Below, one piece after another: positions 30,601 through 43,466 of a stretch of 64,000 nt of DNA (its first letter is position 1; each line of letters starts with the position of its first letter). Source of the stretch: Manis javanica (Eukaryota > Chordata > Mammalia > Pholidota > Manidae). The notes below the pieces were generated by a model. It saw only the letters and a list, made by a program, of their open reading frames with translations. It was not told the origin of the DNA and did not search any database. The stretch is taken from assembly GCF_040802235.1 (NCBI RefSeq), contig NC_133167.1, positions 41,724,001 to 41,788,000 of the forward strand. The letters run 5' to 3'. The position numbers were made by a program, and so were the translations under genes.

Positions 30601-31489
30601 TCTGTTACTACCATTACCTCCGTTTGAATATTTTTAAGTGTCAATAGCACTATCAACAACACAAAACCAACACTATCCTCTAGAACATTTGAATGCAGTT
30701 TGGATGTGGAGTATAAGTCTTTCAGTTTTTAACTCATTTCAATTAGAGGACTCCTTTTTACTATTGGGGTATCTGATATTATTATCTACTCCCTTTTACA
30801 GAAATTTTATATTTCATGTTAATACCTAATAATAGTTACTAGTTAGAGACTATTTCTGCCTGCAAATCATGTATATTACTATAGTTCAAAAGTACCAACC
30901 AGAGGATATAATTTGTAATCTGGCTAATGGAAAACCTTACATGTGAAGTCAACAAACTGATAGGAGGAGTTTATTGTGAAACATTTTTTAGTGTCCCTCA
31001 GTGCCAAAACATTGTTTTTCAATGTCAAAATAGAGACAGAGGTCACTGGAAAATTTGGAGCTGAAATAAAGCATGCCAAAGGCTGAGCCCTCAAACAAAT
31101 ACTCTTTGCTGTATCTCATCACTACAGTCATTGGAAGTAGGTGCCTGTTTTTTGATGAATTATTCTCATTTCCAGTTTGCACAAGCCAGAAGTTTGTTCC
31201 AGAAAAGTAGGCATGTTCCCAATAACAGATCACTGTCAGTCATTGTCAAGACTTAAACAGCAGTGCTCATAAGAAAGATTCTTAAGCATGTAAGTTAATT
31301 TATTGAGACCCCTGTATCTTGCTTGAAGGTAGGCAGATCCATAAAAAAAAAGAGGTCATTATTTTACATTTTCCACAATTTATCTCATTGAAACTGTTGG
31401 GGAAAAAACCCATATCTCAATTTCATAAAACTCATGCTTAACTGTCTCTTACAAGACATCACTTTTTAGGATGTTTTCGAAATAGTTTG

Positions 31490-31750
31490 AGTCATTAAGT
31501 GCCTGCTCTGTGCCATTCTTTCAGCTTGGCACAGGAAAAAGAAAATAACGAAGATATCAGGGATCTTCAAGAGTGGATGATTTAATGGGGAAAGGGATTC
31601 ACATTCTCATAAAGATGCTTACATTGTAATGTGGACTTGCTGTAGTTGAGATGTACATAGGGTGCATTGGGAGGTCAGAGCACAACACTTAAACCAACCT
31701 GGAGTTGGGGAAATCTTCCTGGAGAAAACAAGGCTTGAACTGTGTCTCTT
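31490..31750 (-). repeat. Probable L2 fragment, antisense
   Basis: 'aagtgcctgctctgtgccattc', 'gggatcttcaagag', 'aaatcttcctggagaaaacaaggcttgaactgtgtctc' resemble the reverse complement of the L2 3' region. Confidence 0.35.
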
Positions 31751-32156
31751 CTGTTTGTTTAGTGGTGCCTATTTACTTATTAAAAAGTTCCAAACACATA
31801 TGAAACTTTAAACAAGAGAGTAAAACTCACCATATATCTCTTTATCCAGAGATGATCACAGTTGACATTTTGGTGAATAGTCTTCAAGGCATGTGTGTGT
31901 GTTTGTGTGTACAGATACAATTTTACATAAATGTGGCCATATTCCACATGTTTTTCAGTATCTTAATTCCTTTTTTCATTCAACAATATATCCTGGACAT
32001 CATCCCATATCAATGAATGTAAAATTATATGATAGTTTTTCGTGGCTATGTAGTATTCCATTGTATTTTATGGCTTTATTTAGGTAGTCCCTTATCAACA
32101 CATAGTTTAGCTGTTTCCAGTTTTTCGCTATTTTAAATAATGCTGTACTTAATATC

Positions 32157-32158
<2 letters not shown>

Positions 32159-32198
<40 letters not shown>
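32159..32198. repeat. (TG)n microsatellite
   Basis: About 19 uninterrupted TG units, the longest simple repeat in the window; Z-DNA prone and probably polymorphic. Confidence 0.95.
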
Positions 32199-32203
<5 letters not shown>

Positions 32204-32882
32204 ATTTGAATACTTGGGCAATGATGTCCACACTAAGTCTCTGTAAGAATCACTAGATCACAAGTTATACACATTTGAAATTTTGATCCACAAATGCCAA
32301 AATGCTCTCCAGAGAGGTTGTGCTAAATCAAATTTCCATATATTCTTATGCCTTTGCCAACACTGAATTTTACTTATTACGTCTTTGCCAGTCTGATAAA
32401 TGAAAACTGTCTTTTTATCCTAATGTGCATTTCTTTAATCATTAGTAAGTTTAAACATATTTTCACATGTTTTCTGCCTATTTTATGATTTATATGAATT
32501 ACATATGTTTTTCATTGGCATGTCTATCACTATCTCGTTGATTTGTAAGAGATCTTTGGATGCTAGTGATGTTAATAATGTTCACCTGTCAAATGTACTA
32601 TGATTATTATTTTACATCTTTGACTTTAATTATGGTTTTAAAACATTTGAGTCAAGTTTATCAGTCTTTCCTATTTCTTTTCTGACTTTTGTGTGGGTTG
32701 TAAAAAGGTTCTCCACATGAAGATTTCTAAAAGTCCATATTTTCTTCAGTTACTTTTATATTTTTATTTTTATATTTAAATACTTAAGCCATCTATCTGG
32801 CTGTGGTATAAAAATTAAGTTATGCTTTCTGTTAGTTGCCTATGTTGAGTGATCTTTTTCCCTTGTTTATTTAAATACTGTA

Positions 32883-33060
32883 TAGAATGGTGATTAAGAG
32901 AATAAGTCTTGGAGTTAGATTGCCTGAGTCCAAATTCTGGCTCCATTGCTTACTAACTCTGTGAGCCTGATTTCTCATGCATAAAATGGGGATAAGAACC
33001 TATCTGTTGGAGTTGTTAGGACTGTACATGTTAGTGTATATAAAGAGCTTAAATAGTAGC
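32883..33060 (+). repeat. MIR SINE
   Basis: 'gaatggtgattaagagaataagtcttggagttagattgcctgagtccaaattctggctccattgcttactaactctgtg...cataaaatggggataa' is a complete-looking forward MIR with tRNA-derived 5' part. Confidence 0.7.
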
Positions 33061-33465
33061 TATTATGGATACCAAATTCACATGTTATGATAGATTATTT
33101 CTGGACTCTACACTTACTGGAGTCTAGAAATTCATGGGTCAATATCTATTCTCACTTTATAACATATGTGTGGGCAAGTTCTCTTATTCTTTTTCACAAT
33201 TTTCCTAATGTTTCTAGCATTTTTATTTTTCTAAATGAGCATCAGAGTCATTTTGTCAAATCCTAACAAGCTCATTGAGATTTTGATTGCCATTATAGAG
33301 AATAAATCCTATTAGGAAAAAATTGACTTATTCATAATTTTAAATTCTCCTTTCCATGAAATAGGTATGTCTTTCCATTTATTTGAGTGTTTCTTTGTGA
33401 TACTTAATGAAGGTTGGTAATTTTATTCATGTAGAATCTTTTAATTTCTTGATACTGAATATTCT

Positions 33466-35439
33466 AAGTCTTGAAGGATGAGCAGGAGTAAACCAGAGAG
33501 ACAAGGAGAAAAATTGTTTAGTAGTGTCTCTTTAGCTGCCAGAAGTCATAGTTATGCTTGGGATACTACTAGTTCCAGAAACAATGTTCTTCAGTCAGTC
33601 CTCATAAGATGCAAGTAGTAAACTGAACTGGAAAAAAGAATTTCTGTCTGCCAAGTTCCATCCTCCAAAGAAGTGGAGTGTGGCAGGCAGTCAATGTAAG
33701 AAATATTTGTGCAGCTGTTGCTTGACCTAGTCCAAGAAACTTCTAGAGATTGGCAACAATATATGTGTTCAGCTTCTTCTGAAACTATTGGCTTGTTTAA
33801 AAGACCCAAAATCCAGTATGTTTTCATTCTGTGTATATGAACCAAGGAGTCTGAAAATGGATTGATGTGTGTTTGTGGGTGTTTTGAACAGAGCTGGATC
33901 CAGGCAAATTTATGAAGCGATTCCAATTTTCCTTCATTTGCCATTTGACCTCATTCTCAGGCCATCCCAACTCAACTTCAGAACCATGGCCTTGGAATGC
34001 CATCACTAGGGCTTGCCCAGGGACTCACTTTCTGTGCCTTGCTCAAGCTAACACTAAACAGCCCTCTCCCTCAACATCTAATCATGAATAGCTGGTCTTA
34101 GTCCATTTGTGCTTAGCTAAGTGATGAAATAAAGAGCAACACACTCTGCTCCTATAGAATGCACCTCAGAGCACTTTTTATCTAGACTTATCCTTCAGCT
34201 TTCAGAATTTTAAAGCCTTTTATGATCCCCCATCCTGTGACATTTTTTTAGTACTCTCTATACCACCTAGGATATAGGGTTTTAACTCCCCCTTTGTCTA
34301 GTCTTTTAAAAATATGACGTGCATTTGGGAAAAGGAACTCATTTCATTCTCAGGGCATGAGTCCAACCTAAAGCCAACTTACAACCCAACTGTTAAAAAA
34401 TAATAATTGGGCCATTGCTCTTTTCTGTTCTATCAGCCTAACTGATCTTAGACATTCTTTGAGACAGCCAGGAAGCTGGAGTTCACCCAGTATTGTCCTC
34501 ATGTTAATTAAAATTTATGTAACTCTCCAACTTCAAAGTACTGGCAGTTCCTTAGATAAAGTAGTTTCTTTTATTAATCAAGATAGCCTTACAGGGACTG
34601 TAGGAAGAATTCTTAAGAAGGCAAGTAGAGCACAATAATTGCAAAAAAGACATGCTAATTTATTATACAAAAAAACCTTGATCAAAATGTTCTAAAATTA
34701 GATTGTGGAGGTGGCCATCAGCAGCCCATGAAACAGTCATAAGAAGGTTGTAATGATCTTTCAAAGATAAGGTTATGTAATCTAGTAATTAATGTAAATT
34801 TAACAAAATAGGTATTTAGATCAAATAATAATTTCAAACTTCTCTGCTCATCTATTGGCTGGCTAATGTATAACACAATTTCCTTTTGTGTCAAGTTAAT
34901 TTTTCAGTATCACTTTTAGCTTAAATTAACAATCCTTTGAAGGCCCAGGTAAGGGCCTGGAAGGACATACAGGATGCAAAAGAGATAATCAAATAGAATC
35001 CTCTCTATTTACAACCTTGCACTCTAGTAGACTGGATAATGCCAGTAAGTCTAAAGCAGGGCATACTGGAAAGGCAGTCAGTTAAGACCTTTGTTGAGTG
35101 CATGCACTATCCCATCATTCTTTTGGGGCTTGTGTTAAGTGGAATGATGTGCAACTAAAATGTTAAGCATCAGAGACTGTTGGGTTATCAGAAAATGACC
35201 TTGTGAAGAATATGGAATAAAGAAGTCTTTGGCCTAAAGAACACACTCTTTGGAAGAATCCATTTCTGTCAAACCCATTAAAAACAAACAAAAAAAGAAA
35301 AGTACTCTGGTTTGACCAAAGGAGGGGGTACCTGTACAGTGCTGGCAGGAGATAAGAACAACCAGAAGGGCATATCCACAGTATAGTGGTCACATATGCC
35401 AGCTTAAAACTTAGGTCTTAGTTTAAAATTTATGGAGAA
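33466..35439. other. Intergenic DNA, nothing recognised
   Basis: Two kilobases of AT-rich sequence without recognisable gene, RNA or clear repeat; open frames up to 117 codons on the minus strand have no known relatives that I can see. Confidence 0.4.
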
Positions 35440-36070
35440 TGAGGGAATCATGTTTTCTAGCTAAACTTTTGGAAGTTGAAGAAGCAGGGTATAGTTCAGA
35501 ATGGAGCAGATGGAGGCTGAGAAAACAGGAAGCAACTTAAACCACTCAGGTGAAAAATAATGATGACCTTGGACTAGGAAAAATCAGAGAAAGATCCTCT
35601 ACATATCAGAGGTAGAGCTAACAGAATGTCTAGGAAGACTGGATGTATGAGAACAAGAGTAAAGACATATATGACAACTGCAAGGTGCTGAGCTTGGCTG
35701 AGTGCAGGAATAATAAATGAACAGAAACAGTGTAATATGGAGGAGAAGATGGCTCAGAGAGAAGGCTATGATGTTTTCAGTTTTAATTTTACTGAATTTC
35801 AGGTAGAAACAACAGGAAACATGAGTCTGCAGCTAAAGGAGTAAAGGCTAGAAATGACCATTTAGGAATCAGATGCTTAAACATGATCATTAGATCCAAG
35901 GAGTAAATGTAGTCACAGGGATAGAGCAAGGAAAGAGGACAGGATTGGATTATAATTTGGAGGCAATTCTACATCAAGTGGCTGGAAAGAGAAGTGTGAA
36001 AGAGAGAGCATGAAGCAGGAGAATAATCCAAATGGAGAGCGAGGCATAGGAGCCGAGGAGTTTAAGGAAT
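35440..36070 (-). repeat. Probable L2 internal fragment, antisense
   Basis: Purine-rich sequence with 'gaccttggactaggaaaaatca', 'gtagagctaacagaatgtct', 'ttcagttttaattttactgaat' and 'gagtctgcagctaaaggagt' in the order seen in reverse-complemented L2 internal sequence. Divergence is high. Confidence 0.35.
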
Positions 36071-36476
36071 CAACAGTGGCAAAGGACACACAGTGATGGG
36101 GAAAGGTCTCTTGGGTTGTTGTATAAAAAACCTACCTCTGAGCCAAGTTTTCTCCATTTTAAGAAATAACATTAAGTATCTTACCTGAAACATTCTCATT
36201 CTTTTATTTTCAGCCCTTAAAATAAAGCCTAACAATAGTACTTTATCCATTTCCAGTTTGGGGAAATTAATCTAATAAATCTAATTACAATGTTAAAACA
36301 TTGAACAAAATTATCCATCATTTTTATTGTCATAAAGGCCTATCATTCATTAATATGAATCCTTCCTCCAAATGAAAACAACAGAGCGATGGCATATAAG
36401 AGAAAAACATTAGTTTACAAGTTCTCTTTCTTTTAGTATAATTTCTTAGAAGATTGGTCTAACTGATACAAAACAT

Positions 36477-36902
36477 GGATTTGGTCCCATCATGTGTCCC
36501 TTCAAAATAATACGTTGAAGTTCTGAACCCTGATAGCTCAAAATGTGACCTTTGTTTGGAAATAGGGCCATTGCAGATGTACTGAGCTAAGATGAGGTCA
36601 CACTGGAGTAGTGCGGGCTCTTAATCCCAAATGACTAGAGTCTCTATTAAAAGGGGACATTAGACAGACACAGAGATTGAGGTGATGCAGCCAAACCCTA
36701 GCAATGACAGCGATCGCCAGCAGACCAGAAGCAAGGAGGAAGACACAGCACGGATTCTCTCCCCGCTCTCAGAAGGCACCAGCCTTGCTGACAACTTGAT
36801 CTAGGGCTTCGAGCTTCTAGAACTGTGGTTATGCTACATCTCTGTTGTTTAAGCCACCCAGTTTGTGGTACTTGGTTATGGCAGTCCTGGTAAACCAATA
36901 CA
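36477..36902 (+). mobile_element. MLT1-type (ERVL-MaLR) solo LTR
   Basis: Begins near 'tgtgtcccttcaaaataatacgttgaagttctgaaccc' and passes through 'tgtgacctttgtttggaaatagggcc'. It ends 'gcttctagaactgtgg...tttaagccacccagtttgtggtacttggttatggcagtcctggtaaaccaatacag'. These are the hallmarks of a MaLR LTR. No internal retroviral genes flank it, so it is an old solo LTR with no coding content. Confidence 0.8.
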
Positions 36903-38324
36903 GGTCCAGAAACAAGTAAGTCAATGATGTATTTCCCCAAGTGGTGCACACTGAAATCTCATGTCCCACAGAGAGAAGAGAGTCCCACTTAGTTCAATTT
37001 TGAAAAAATATATTCACATAAGCAGTTTAAAACTGCTTCATTTTATAAATCCATTTCATTTCCCAAAGATAGTAGTTCTTTGACTAGAGTTCACAGTGAG
37101 AGGGAACAGCCTGTTTTGGAGAATAAATCTCTTCCACTTCTGGGACCACAGACTCTTCTAAACCAATCTAAAAATAGAACTGGCCCCTTCTCAATGATTG
37201 GCAATTGCACAGTTGAACCATTGGAAGTGTTATAAAAATAAAGCTAATGAAGTTGCCTATTAACAAGTGAAGACTTTGAATAGGTATTTTTAATGGAGGA
37301 AGTGATGATGATTTCTGGAAATGTACTATTGGTGTAGCCTTTTGATATTCAGTGTTACTGGTAAACTATACCAACTGCCATTTTATAAAGTAGCCTTTGT
37401 ATGACTTTAGACATTTGCAGCCCTTCATGGTTCCATCTGGCTTGGCACAAGATCTTCCTATACAGTGGAAACATTTTTTGGTAGTCAAGTTGCTGAGTGG
37501 GTGGCTTCCAGGGCAAAAATACTTTATTTTGGTACATTCAACATTATGCATTTCTGTTTACAAGACCTTTGAAGTTGTCCTATGGCCAAAGCTTTTTCCC
37601 AGATAGAACAACCCCAATTCTGGCTAACATCCCCTGGATTTAAAACATAATTTTATAAAACATGATATAAACCCATCAATGGCCAAATATTGCCAAAATC
37701 TAATTTAGGGTCCTCTTTCTTCAAACTACAAAAAGCCAGGGCTTTCAAATGATCCTTATATGCAGAATCCTAATGTGCGTATATGATTACTCCAAATAGT
37801 ATTGTTAACATAAACTTGTCTGGACCGAAGAGAGCATGGCGCCTCCCTGGGGAGACCAGGATGATCCTGTCTCTCCTTCCAGCTTCCCGTGGACACGTTT
37901 ATCTCCTTTCTCTGGTTTGTTCCAATTCTCTACTCAGGACTCTTCAGAAATAAAGAGTAGAGGTCTTCCATCAACAGGTTTTTAAATTTTGAATGGCTGT
38001 CCACTTAGACAATGTTCAAGTCAGTAAAAGGGTAGGGGAGGAGTGGGGTGGCTCCCTGTAATGGCAGAGTGCTGCGTGAGGCAGCCAGCGCTGAGCCGCC
38101 ACAGCCAGCCTGGTAGGACAGCTGGCTCTCGGCCTCAGCGTTTGGGGACAGGGAATGGAGGGATGGTAGAGAACTGCATGCCTCCTCCTCCTGCTAAAAG
38201 GGGCCGCTGCTCCTCAGCCCAACTCTGCCATGGAAAGGGAGCCAAGTGTGGACAGATTTCCTGATTTTCCAAGACTGACCAGAGGGAATCTTTTTTTACT
38301 GTCAAATCTGATTTTTTTAAATGT
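36903..38324. other. Intergenic DNA, no gene
   Basis: Ordinary sequence; a GC-richer patch at about 38040-38260 has a 73-codon open frame without recognisable product. It directly precedes an MLT1-like LTR. Confidence 0.4.
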
Positions 38325-38828
38325 TAGCTTTATCTTGCTGCTGTAACAAATTACCACAAACTTGGTCGCTTAAACAATATGAATTTATGACCTTACAGTT
38401 CTGGAGGTCAGAAGTTTGAAATGGGTCTCACTGGGTTGAAAGCTAGATATTGTCAGGGCTCTGTTGCCTCCAAAAGTCCTAGGGGAAAATCCCTCTCCTT
38501 TTCTAGTTCTAGAGACCGCTTGCATTCCTTGGCTTGTGGCCTCTTTGTCTGTCTTCAAAGCCAGCAATATAGCATCTTCTAATCTCTGACTCTGCCCCTT
38601 AGCTTTTTCTGTCCCATCTGCCCTCCTGCTCCCTTGTAAGGACCATTGTGATTATGCTGGGCCCACCTGAGTAATGCAAGACACGGTCCCCATCTCAAGA
38701 TCCTGAACATAATCGTATCTGCAGAGTCCCTCTTGCCTTGGAAGGTAACAGAGTCACAGGTTTGGGGGATGAGGACATAGACATTGGTGAGGGGTGCTGG
38801 GGGAGTGGATTATTCTGTCCACCCCAAA
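38325..38828 (-). mobile_element. MLT1-like (MaLR) LTR, antisense
   Basis: The + strand shows 'gctgctgtaacaaattaccacaaacttggtcgcttaaacaa', 'cttacagttctggaggtcagaagtttg', 'ccttggcttgtggcc', 'cttgtaaggaccattgtgatta', 'gggcccacctga' and 'ttattctgtcc'. This is the reverse complement of a MaLR-type LTR. It lies opposite in orientation to the LTR at 36.5 kb. Confidence 0.65.
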
Positions 38829-41800
38829 AATCAATCCATTTTTTAAAAAGTGAAGGCCCAAATAAAACATGTCTGTGGCCGCTCTTTTGTGAATTCTGGT
38901 TAAACTCTGGCTACACCATCTCTGAAAGTGAATGTCTCTCCTTTAGAGATGTGTGTACCTGAGTCAAGCTAGTCTCCGCATACCTGGAGAAAGAGGGATG
39001 TTTGCAGCTCACTTTGATGGGAGGTTTTCAGAAGGGACAGGGACATGATAGTCCACATCCACCCTGGGTTGCATTGCATTATGAAGAAGTCCACAAACCA
39101 CCTGGGCTGTCCAGCTGGAGGACCCCAGGGATTTATTCTAGATGGAATAGCTGGGGTATAATGAGCACTGAGGGAAGGACAACCGGTGTGGTTAAGAGTG
39201 GGGTTTCTGCAAGATGGAGATGTGCATGGCAGAGGTTATGTGAAGCGCAGAGATGACACGAGAAAGGTGCAGACAGAGCAACAGGGTTTGGGGGTGACGA
39301 CAGTCCTTGTAGGAACTGCTGCAAGGCCTTAATGCTTGTTGGTTGTTTTGACCCAGGACTATTTTTCTTGAACTAAATTCTTTCTTTCTTGGCCCAGTGC
39401 TTTTGGTTATCTTTGCAATTTGGAACAAGTGATATATTATACAGCTTTGTGGAGGTGAGGCTGAGGGAAACTGCTTGAGCATAAAGAAGAATGGCTGTCT
39501 TTCTTGTCTGTTGGTCCCAGGTGAAAGAGTTGGCAGTTTCCCCTGAAGGGGACCCATGATTATGAATTCTAGAGGATTCCCAGCTGCAGTATGAGCTACT
39601 CCAGATGGCAGAGCTTTACAGAGTAGGGAGGGGCAACTCTTGGGTACATAGTTCCAGAAAGACATACAGGACAAAGCCCATTCCCATATCTACCAGCGGG
39701 AAGCTTCTCAGCGTAGAGGCGGGTAGGTAGAGAAGGTGGAGGGGGAAGCTGACACAGGTATGGTTCTTTGTAACATCTTACATGCCTGCAGGGATAACTT
39801 CCCATTAATCAGACCATTAACCTTTGCCTTTAACCAGCAGTTTGAAAGTTTTACATGTTGGTTTTCTGAAAATATTTTAGTGGAATTTTGGGGATGTCAG
39901 AGTGAATACTAGTTCATATCACTATATTCCATTTTAGATATAAGCCAAATAATTTTTCATTCATGTCTGTGGTCATATGTGACCTCTGTCAGGTCATGGT
40001 TTCCTCTCAGTCACTGCAACTTCAGGAGATGCCCCTCTTTCTGGGTGGAGGAGTGTGGCCACAGAAGCAACCCAACACGGTGAGTGTGACATGAACTGGC
40101 CTCATGACAGCACTGATCGATCAGGCTGCTTTTCAGCTTTGTGGGCAACTTGCATGGCTTTGAGCAAAGACAGAATCGGCATGATGATTGAGCAGCCTTT
40201 TTTGCATGGCTCATGATCTGTCTGGGTCCAAGCCAAAGCAGGGCTGGTAGGCTGAAATGGAATCATGGCTGGCTGGGGTCTTCTTGTCTGCTGGCAAATG
40301 ACGTTCTAGCAAGTATTAGCCATTTTACTGAGAACACATGTACACGCACTGCCAGCACAGTGTGGAGACCCTGTCTCATTCATTGTTGTAACCCCAGCTT
40401 CCTCAGTAAGGGTACTGGGTTTGTCCTCAACGGAGAAGCGATCTGTAGAGCTGGAGTCCATCATGTAGCATCTGGGTCACCTCAGGCAAGTTACTCAGTT
40501 TGTTACAAAAGAGAGTAATGTCTATTTCACAAAAATCTTACAAGGACCAACTGAAGAAATGGATGTGAAGGTACTCTGTAATTCTGAAGCATCACATAAA
40601 TGTAGTGAGTTATTACTTGTGCAATTTGAAATAGATTTTACCTTTTCTGTATACAGTGTTCTTTAGGAGAAAACATCAATAATCTCACTGATTATCCAGC
40701 TACATAGCTTTTAAATGATTATAATATTTATCTAAGGGCATTGCAGCTGACTAAGCTGACTGTAGCCCCGAGGCTGTTAGTTAAAAAAAATTGTTTTTGA
40801 ACTTTTCTTCTTGGAAAAAATTCCAGAACTAAGCCAGAATATCTGTATCAAATAAAACATGCCATACATAGGAAAAGCTTGTAAATATCTAGCGGAGTCT
40901 CCGTCAGAGGATGGGGACTTGGGGTCCTTTTGCACATTGGTGATTGTACGGAAGCATAGGTGTTACTAATCTCATTAAAGATTTTGGACAAACCTCCCCT
41001 TACTAAAACAAAGTTAACTGGTTTGAAGGAAATGATATTTTGGAGGGAGAAGCAGACTTGGTCAGTGACAAAATATTTCCCATGCAGAAAGACACTGATA
41101 TACTAGTTGCTAGAAACAACTGGAACACCTAAGTTTCACGTTTTTATGAACTAGAACAATGGAGTTGTCTAGAACCCCTCCAGCTGATTATGAGGCTGGT
41201 GAACCACGGGCTTCCTGAGTCATGGAGTCTCTCTGAGTTAGGCAACACACAGATTATTGTTTCTTAACTCAATTTTGGTTTCTTTGTCGATTTTTCACAA
41301 CTATTTCATACTCTGTTCAGGTCACACATCTCTCCCTGTTATTAAATTGGCCACTTGATTTAATGGAACAGCTTGTGTTTTCTCATCTTATGCTGTTGGC
41401 TGCCAGGAGGGAGTTAGCTTTGTATCCTCCTGCAAACAAAGAAAACATGTCTCCTTGTTGATTGCCTGGCCTTCAACTGCCTGAAGCTGTCTGCTGCTGG
41501 GAGCAGTGCACCCTTCCTCCTGGGGCCTCAGATTTCGTGGGGATAAAAGTTTGCTGCAGTTCTGTTCCCAGCTTCAGAGGGAAGCTCAGTGGGTAAGCTA
41601 AGGGAGAGTATGAATTTTAGAGTCTAGAAAAATGGTCTTGTACCCGTTTGCCATTTTTTCTCAGGTAAACCTTGTTACCTTATTTTGCCTGATTGTAACA
41701 GATCCTTGAAATACTCAGGATACAGTCTTGGGACAAGCAATCCTTAAGTGCAAAACTACCACTGAAACACTTCAGGAGAGCTACAACAGATGGGAGAGAG

Positions 41801-42820
41801 GGATGAGTAAAGCAAACTCAAGCTGAAGTAGATGGTCTTGCTACTTTAATACTTGCTCCATCCACTACTTCAGTCTCCAAGGGGGGCATCAGCTTTAAGT
41901 GAATGCTTTAGACAGATTACAAGTCCTACACTTTTGGGGTTACTGGCAAATAGCCAAAACTTTCCATGTTAAATATTCATATGATGAGAATCTACTCTAA
42001 TACCTAATTCTTAGGTTTGTTGTAACTATGAAAAAAAAGTGTAACATAGGTAAAAGAGTGAGACTATGGTATGATCAGTAAATGTGACACTCCTTTCCTC
42101 CAGAGTAATGTTTGTTAGATGAGTGAATGAATTTGGTAAGAGAATTGCTTCTCTTTGTGTGGAATTGTGTTAAGTATAGGTGATTTTAGGTTATTTTTTT
42201 TCTAGAATTCTCCAGGCTCATCCCTCATGGAAAATACTGGCTAGGTCAATACATTGGCTATGTGGCAGCATAAGGAGGAGGTCAGGTCACAGTCACTGGT
42301 TCACCTCCTTCTCTCCTCTCCTCCATTCTCTCTGAGGCAGGATTTGTGCTCATCCACAGTGTGAGTTGGAGGAGAGAGGGGTTACTGTTTAAATGTATTT
42401 TCTTATTTTGATTCCTTTTTGGTAAATAAAACCAAAGATTTTAATGTGTCTGAAAAGATGCAGCACAGAATTAACATAAACCTCAGAATTAAACTAAAAA
42501 TAAGAAAAATGCGAAGAGAATCCGCAATCACATATTCACTATGTTATGGTTCATATGGGAGGGCAGATGCAGAGCAGGAAAGGCACAAAAAAGTCCGTAA
42601 CAAAGCATGTGTTTCCCATAATTCTTTTCAGATACACGCACATCAAGTAAAATATAAAAAAAAAATACTTCTAACACTTGTGATTTAAGATGGCAACTGG
42701 GGTAAAAGTTTTCATTTTGACATCTAGTGAAACAGTAGAGAAGTACAAAAAGAAATAAATCAGTAACATTAAAACGAGATTGGGGATGAACCATGGAACG
42801 ATTTTAACATATTTCTAGGA
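38829..42820. other. Intergenic DNA, no gene recognised
   Basis: Includes one probable MIR (40440-40620). Open frames here, the longest 160 codons on the minus strand at 39192-39674, show no recognisable domains. 41350-41600 is slightly GC-richer. Confidence 0.4.
40440..40620 (+). repeat. Probable MIR SINE
   Basis: 'gggtcacctcaggcaagttactcag', 'gagagtaatgtctatttcac' and 'ctgaagaaatggatgtgaaggtactctg' follow the forward MIR order, diverged. Confidence 0.45.
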
Positions 42821-42834
42821 GACTGAAAGTGAAC

Positions 42835-43300
42835 TGGAACTGGCGGCGCGCCCGGTGGGTCCGCAGGTCTCTTGCTTCAGCAGCGTTTGGCCCCAACAGA
42901 CCCAAGGCCGCCCCTTCTCCCAGCCGCGCCCTTCGGAACCATCTCAGCTGTCCTCGCCTCCGACACCAGCTGACACCTTCTTTTGGGGTCAGCGCCTGCT
43001 TGCCCTCCAGCAGAGCTCCGAGCTCCCAGATTCGGCGGCCCGCTCACGTCCCCACGTAGCTGTCGGGCCCCGAGCCGGGGAGGAGGGGCGGCGCGAGGGC
43101 GCCCGGCCGCGGCGGGAGCGTCAGGGGAGCGCGGGAGCCGTGCGCAGGGGCCTGGGAGATCCCGGGGCCGCCGACGCGCCGCGGCCCCGGGGAAGGACCC
43201 GAGGGGGCGAGTGCGCGACCACCCGACCCACCCACGCAGGCTGGCTGGCCCCAGGCCGGGCGGGGCGAGTGGCCCTGACAAAGGGCCACCTAAAGCGTGA
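42835..43300. promoter_or_regulatory. Orphan CpG island in intergenic DNA
   Basis: About 460 bp of very GC- and CpG-rich sequence with GGCGCGCC, multiple CCGCGG/GGCCGC-like strings and CACGTC/CCACGTAG, in a region otherwise near 40% GC. It starts abruptly after AT-rich DNA. Overlapping open frames on both strands (e.g. 42855-43322 +, 42877-43281 -) are GC artefacts without recognisable domains. It may be a promoter of an unannotated noncoding RNA or an enhancer; no TATA box seen. It lies 20 kb past the SLC40A1 3' end. Confidence 0.6.
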
Positions 43301-43466
43301 CAAGGAGACCGGCAGCCTTTGAGCGGCCCCTCTGCCAGCCCCCGGTGTCAGGGCTTCCTCCTGACCTCTCTGAGCCTCTCTCCCTGCCTCTCCCTAGGCA
43401 GTTTTTTAACCACTTTGGAGACCTCTCCAAGCCTCGGACCAAATGGAAAAACTTTTTGCAGCACAA

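Larger units (their letters stand above)
26852..31489. other. Intergenic DNA with MIR copies, no gene
   Basis: AT-rich. Contains two MIR relics (listed separately). The rest, including 27900-30660, shows only short chance open frames; no exon, RNA gene or recent mobile element was recognised. Confidence 0.45.
31790..33465 (-). repeat. Old L1/HAL1-type LINE, antisense, interrupted
   Basis: A long diverged antisense LINE. It has the 'ttgtattccattgtattttatgg...tttagctgtttccag' section, a '(ccaaaatgctctccagagaggttgtgc)' section, 'tgccagtctgataaatgaaaactg', and further ORF2-like reverse-complement sequence to about 33460. A (TG)n run and a forward MIR interrupt it. Confidence 0.55.

Noticed and set aside
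39192-39674. 160-codon minus-strand open frame
   Set aside because: Cysteine/serine/proline-rich with no recognisable domain, no supporting splice or promoter context; a frame of this length can arise by chance in 64 kb.
42855-43322. 155-codon open frame (and 134-codon antisense partner) in the orphan CpG island
   Set aside because: Open on both strands because of high GC, low-complexity composition, no recognisable motif. Kept as a CpG island, not as a gene.
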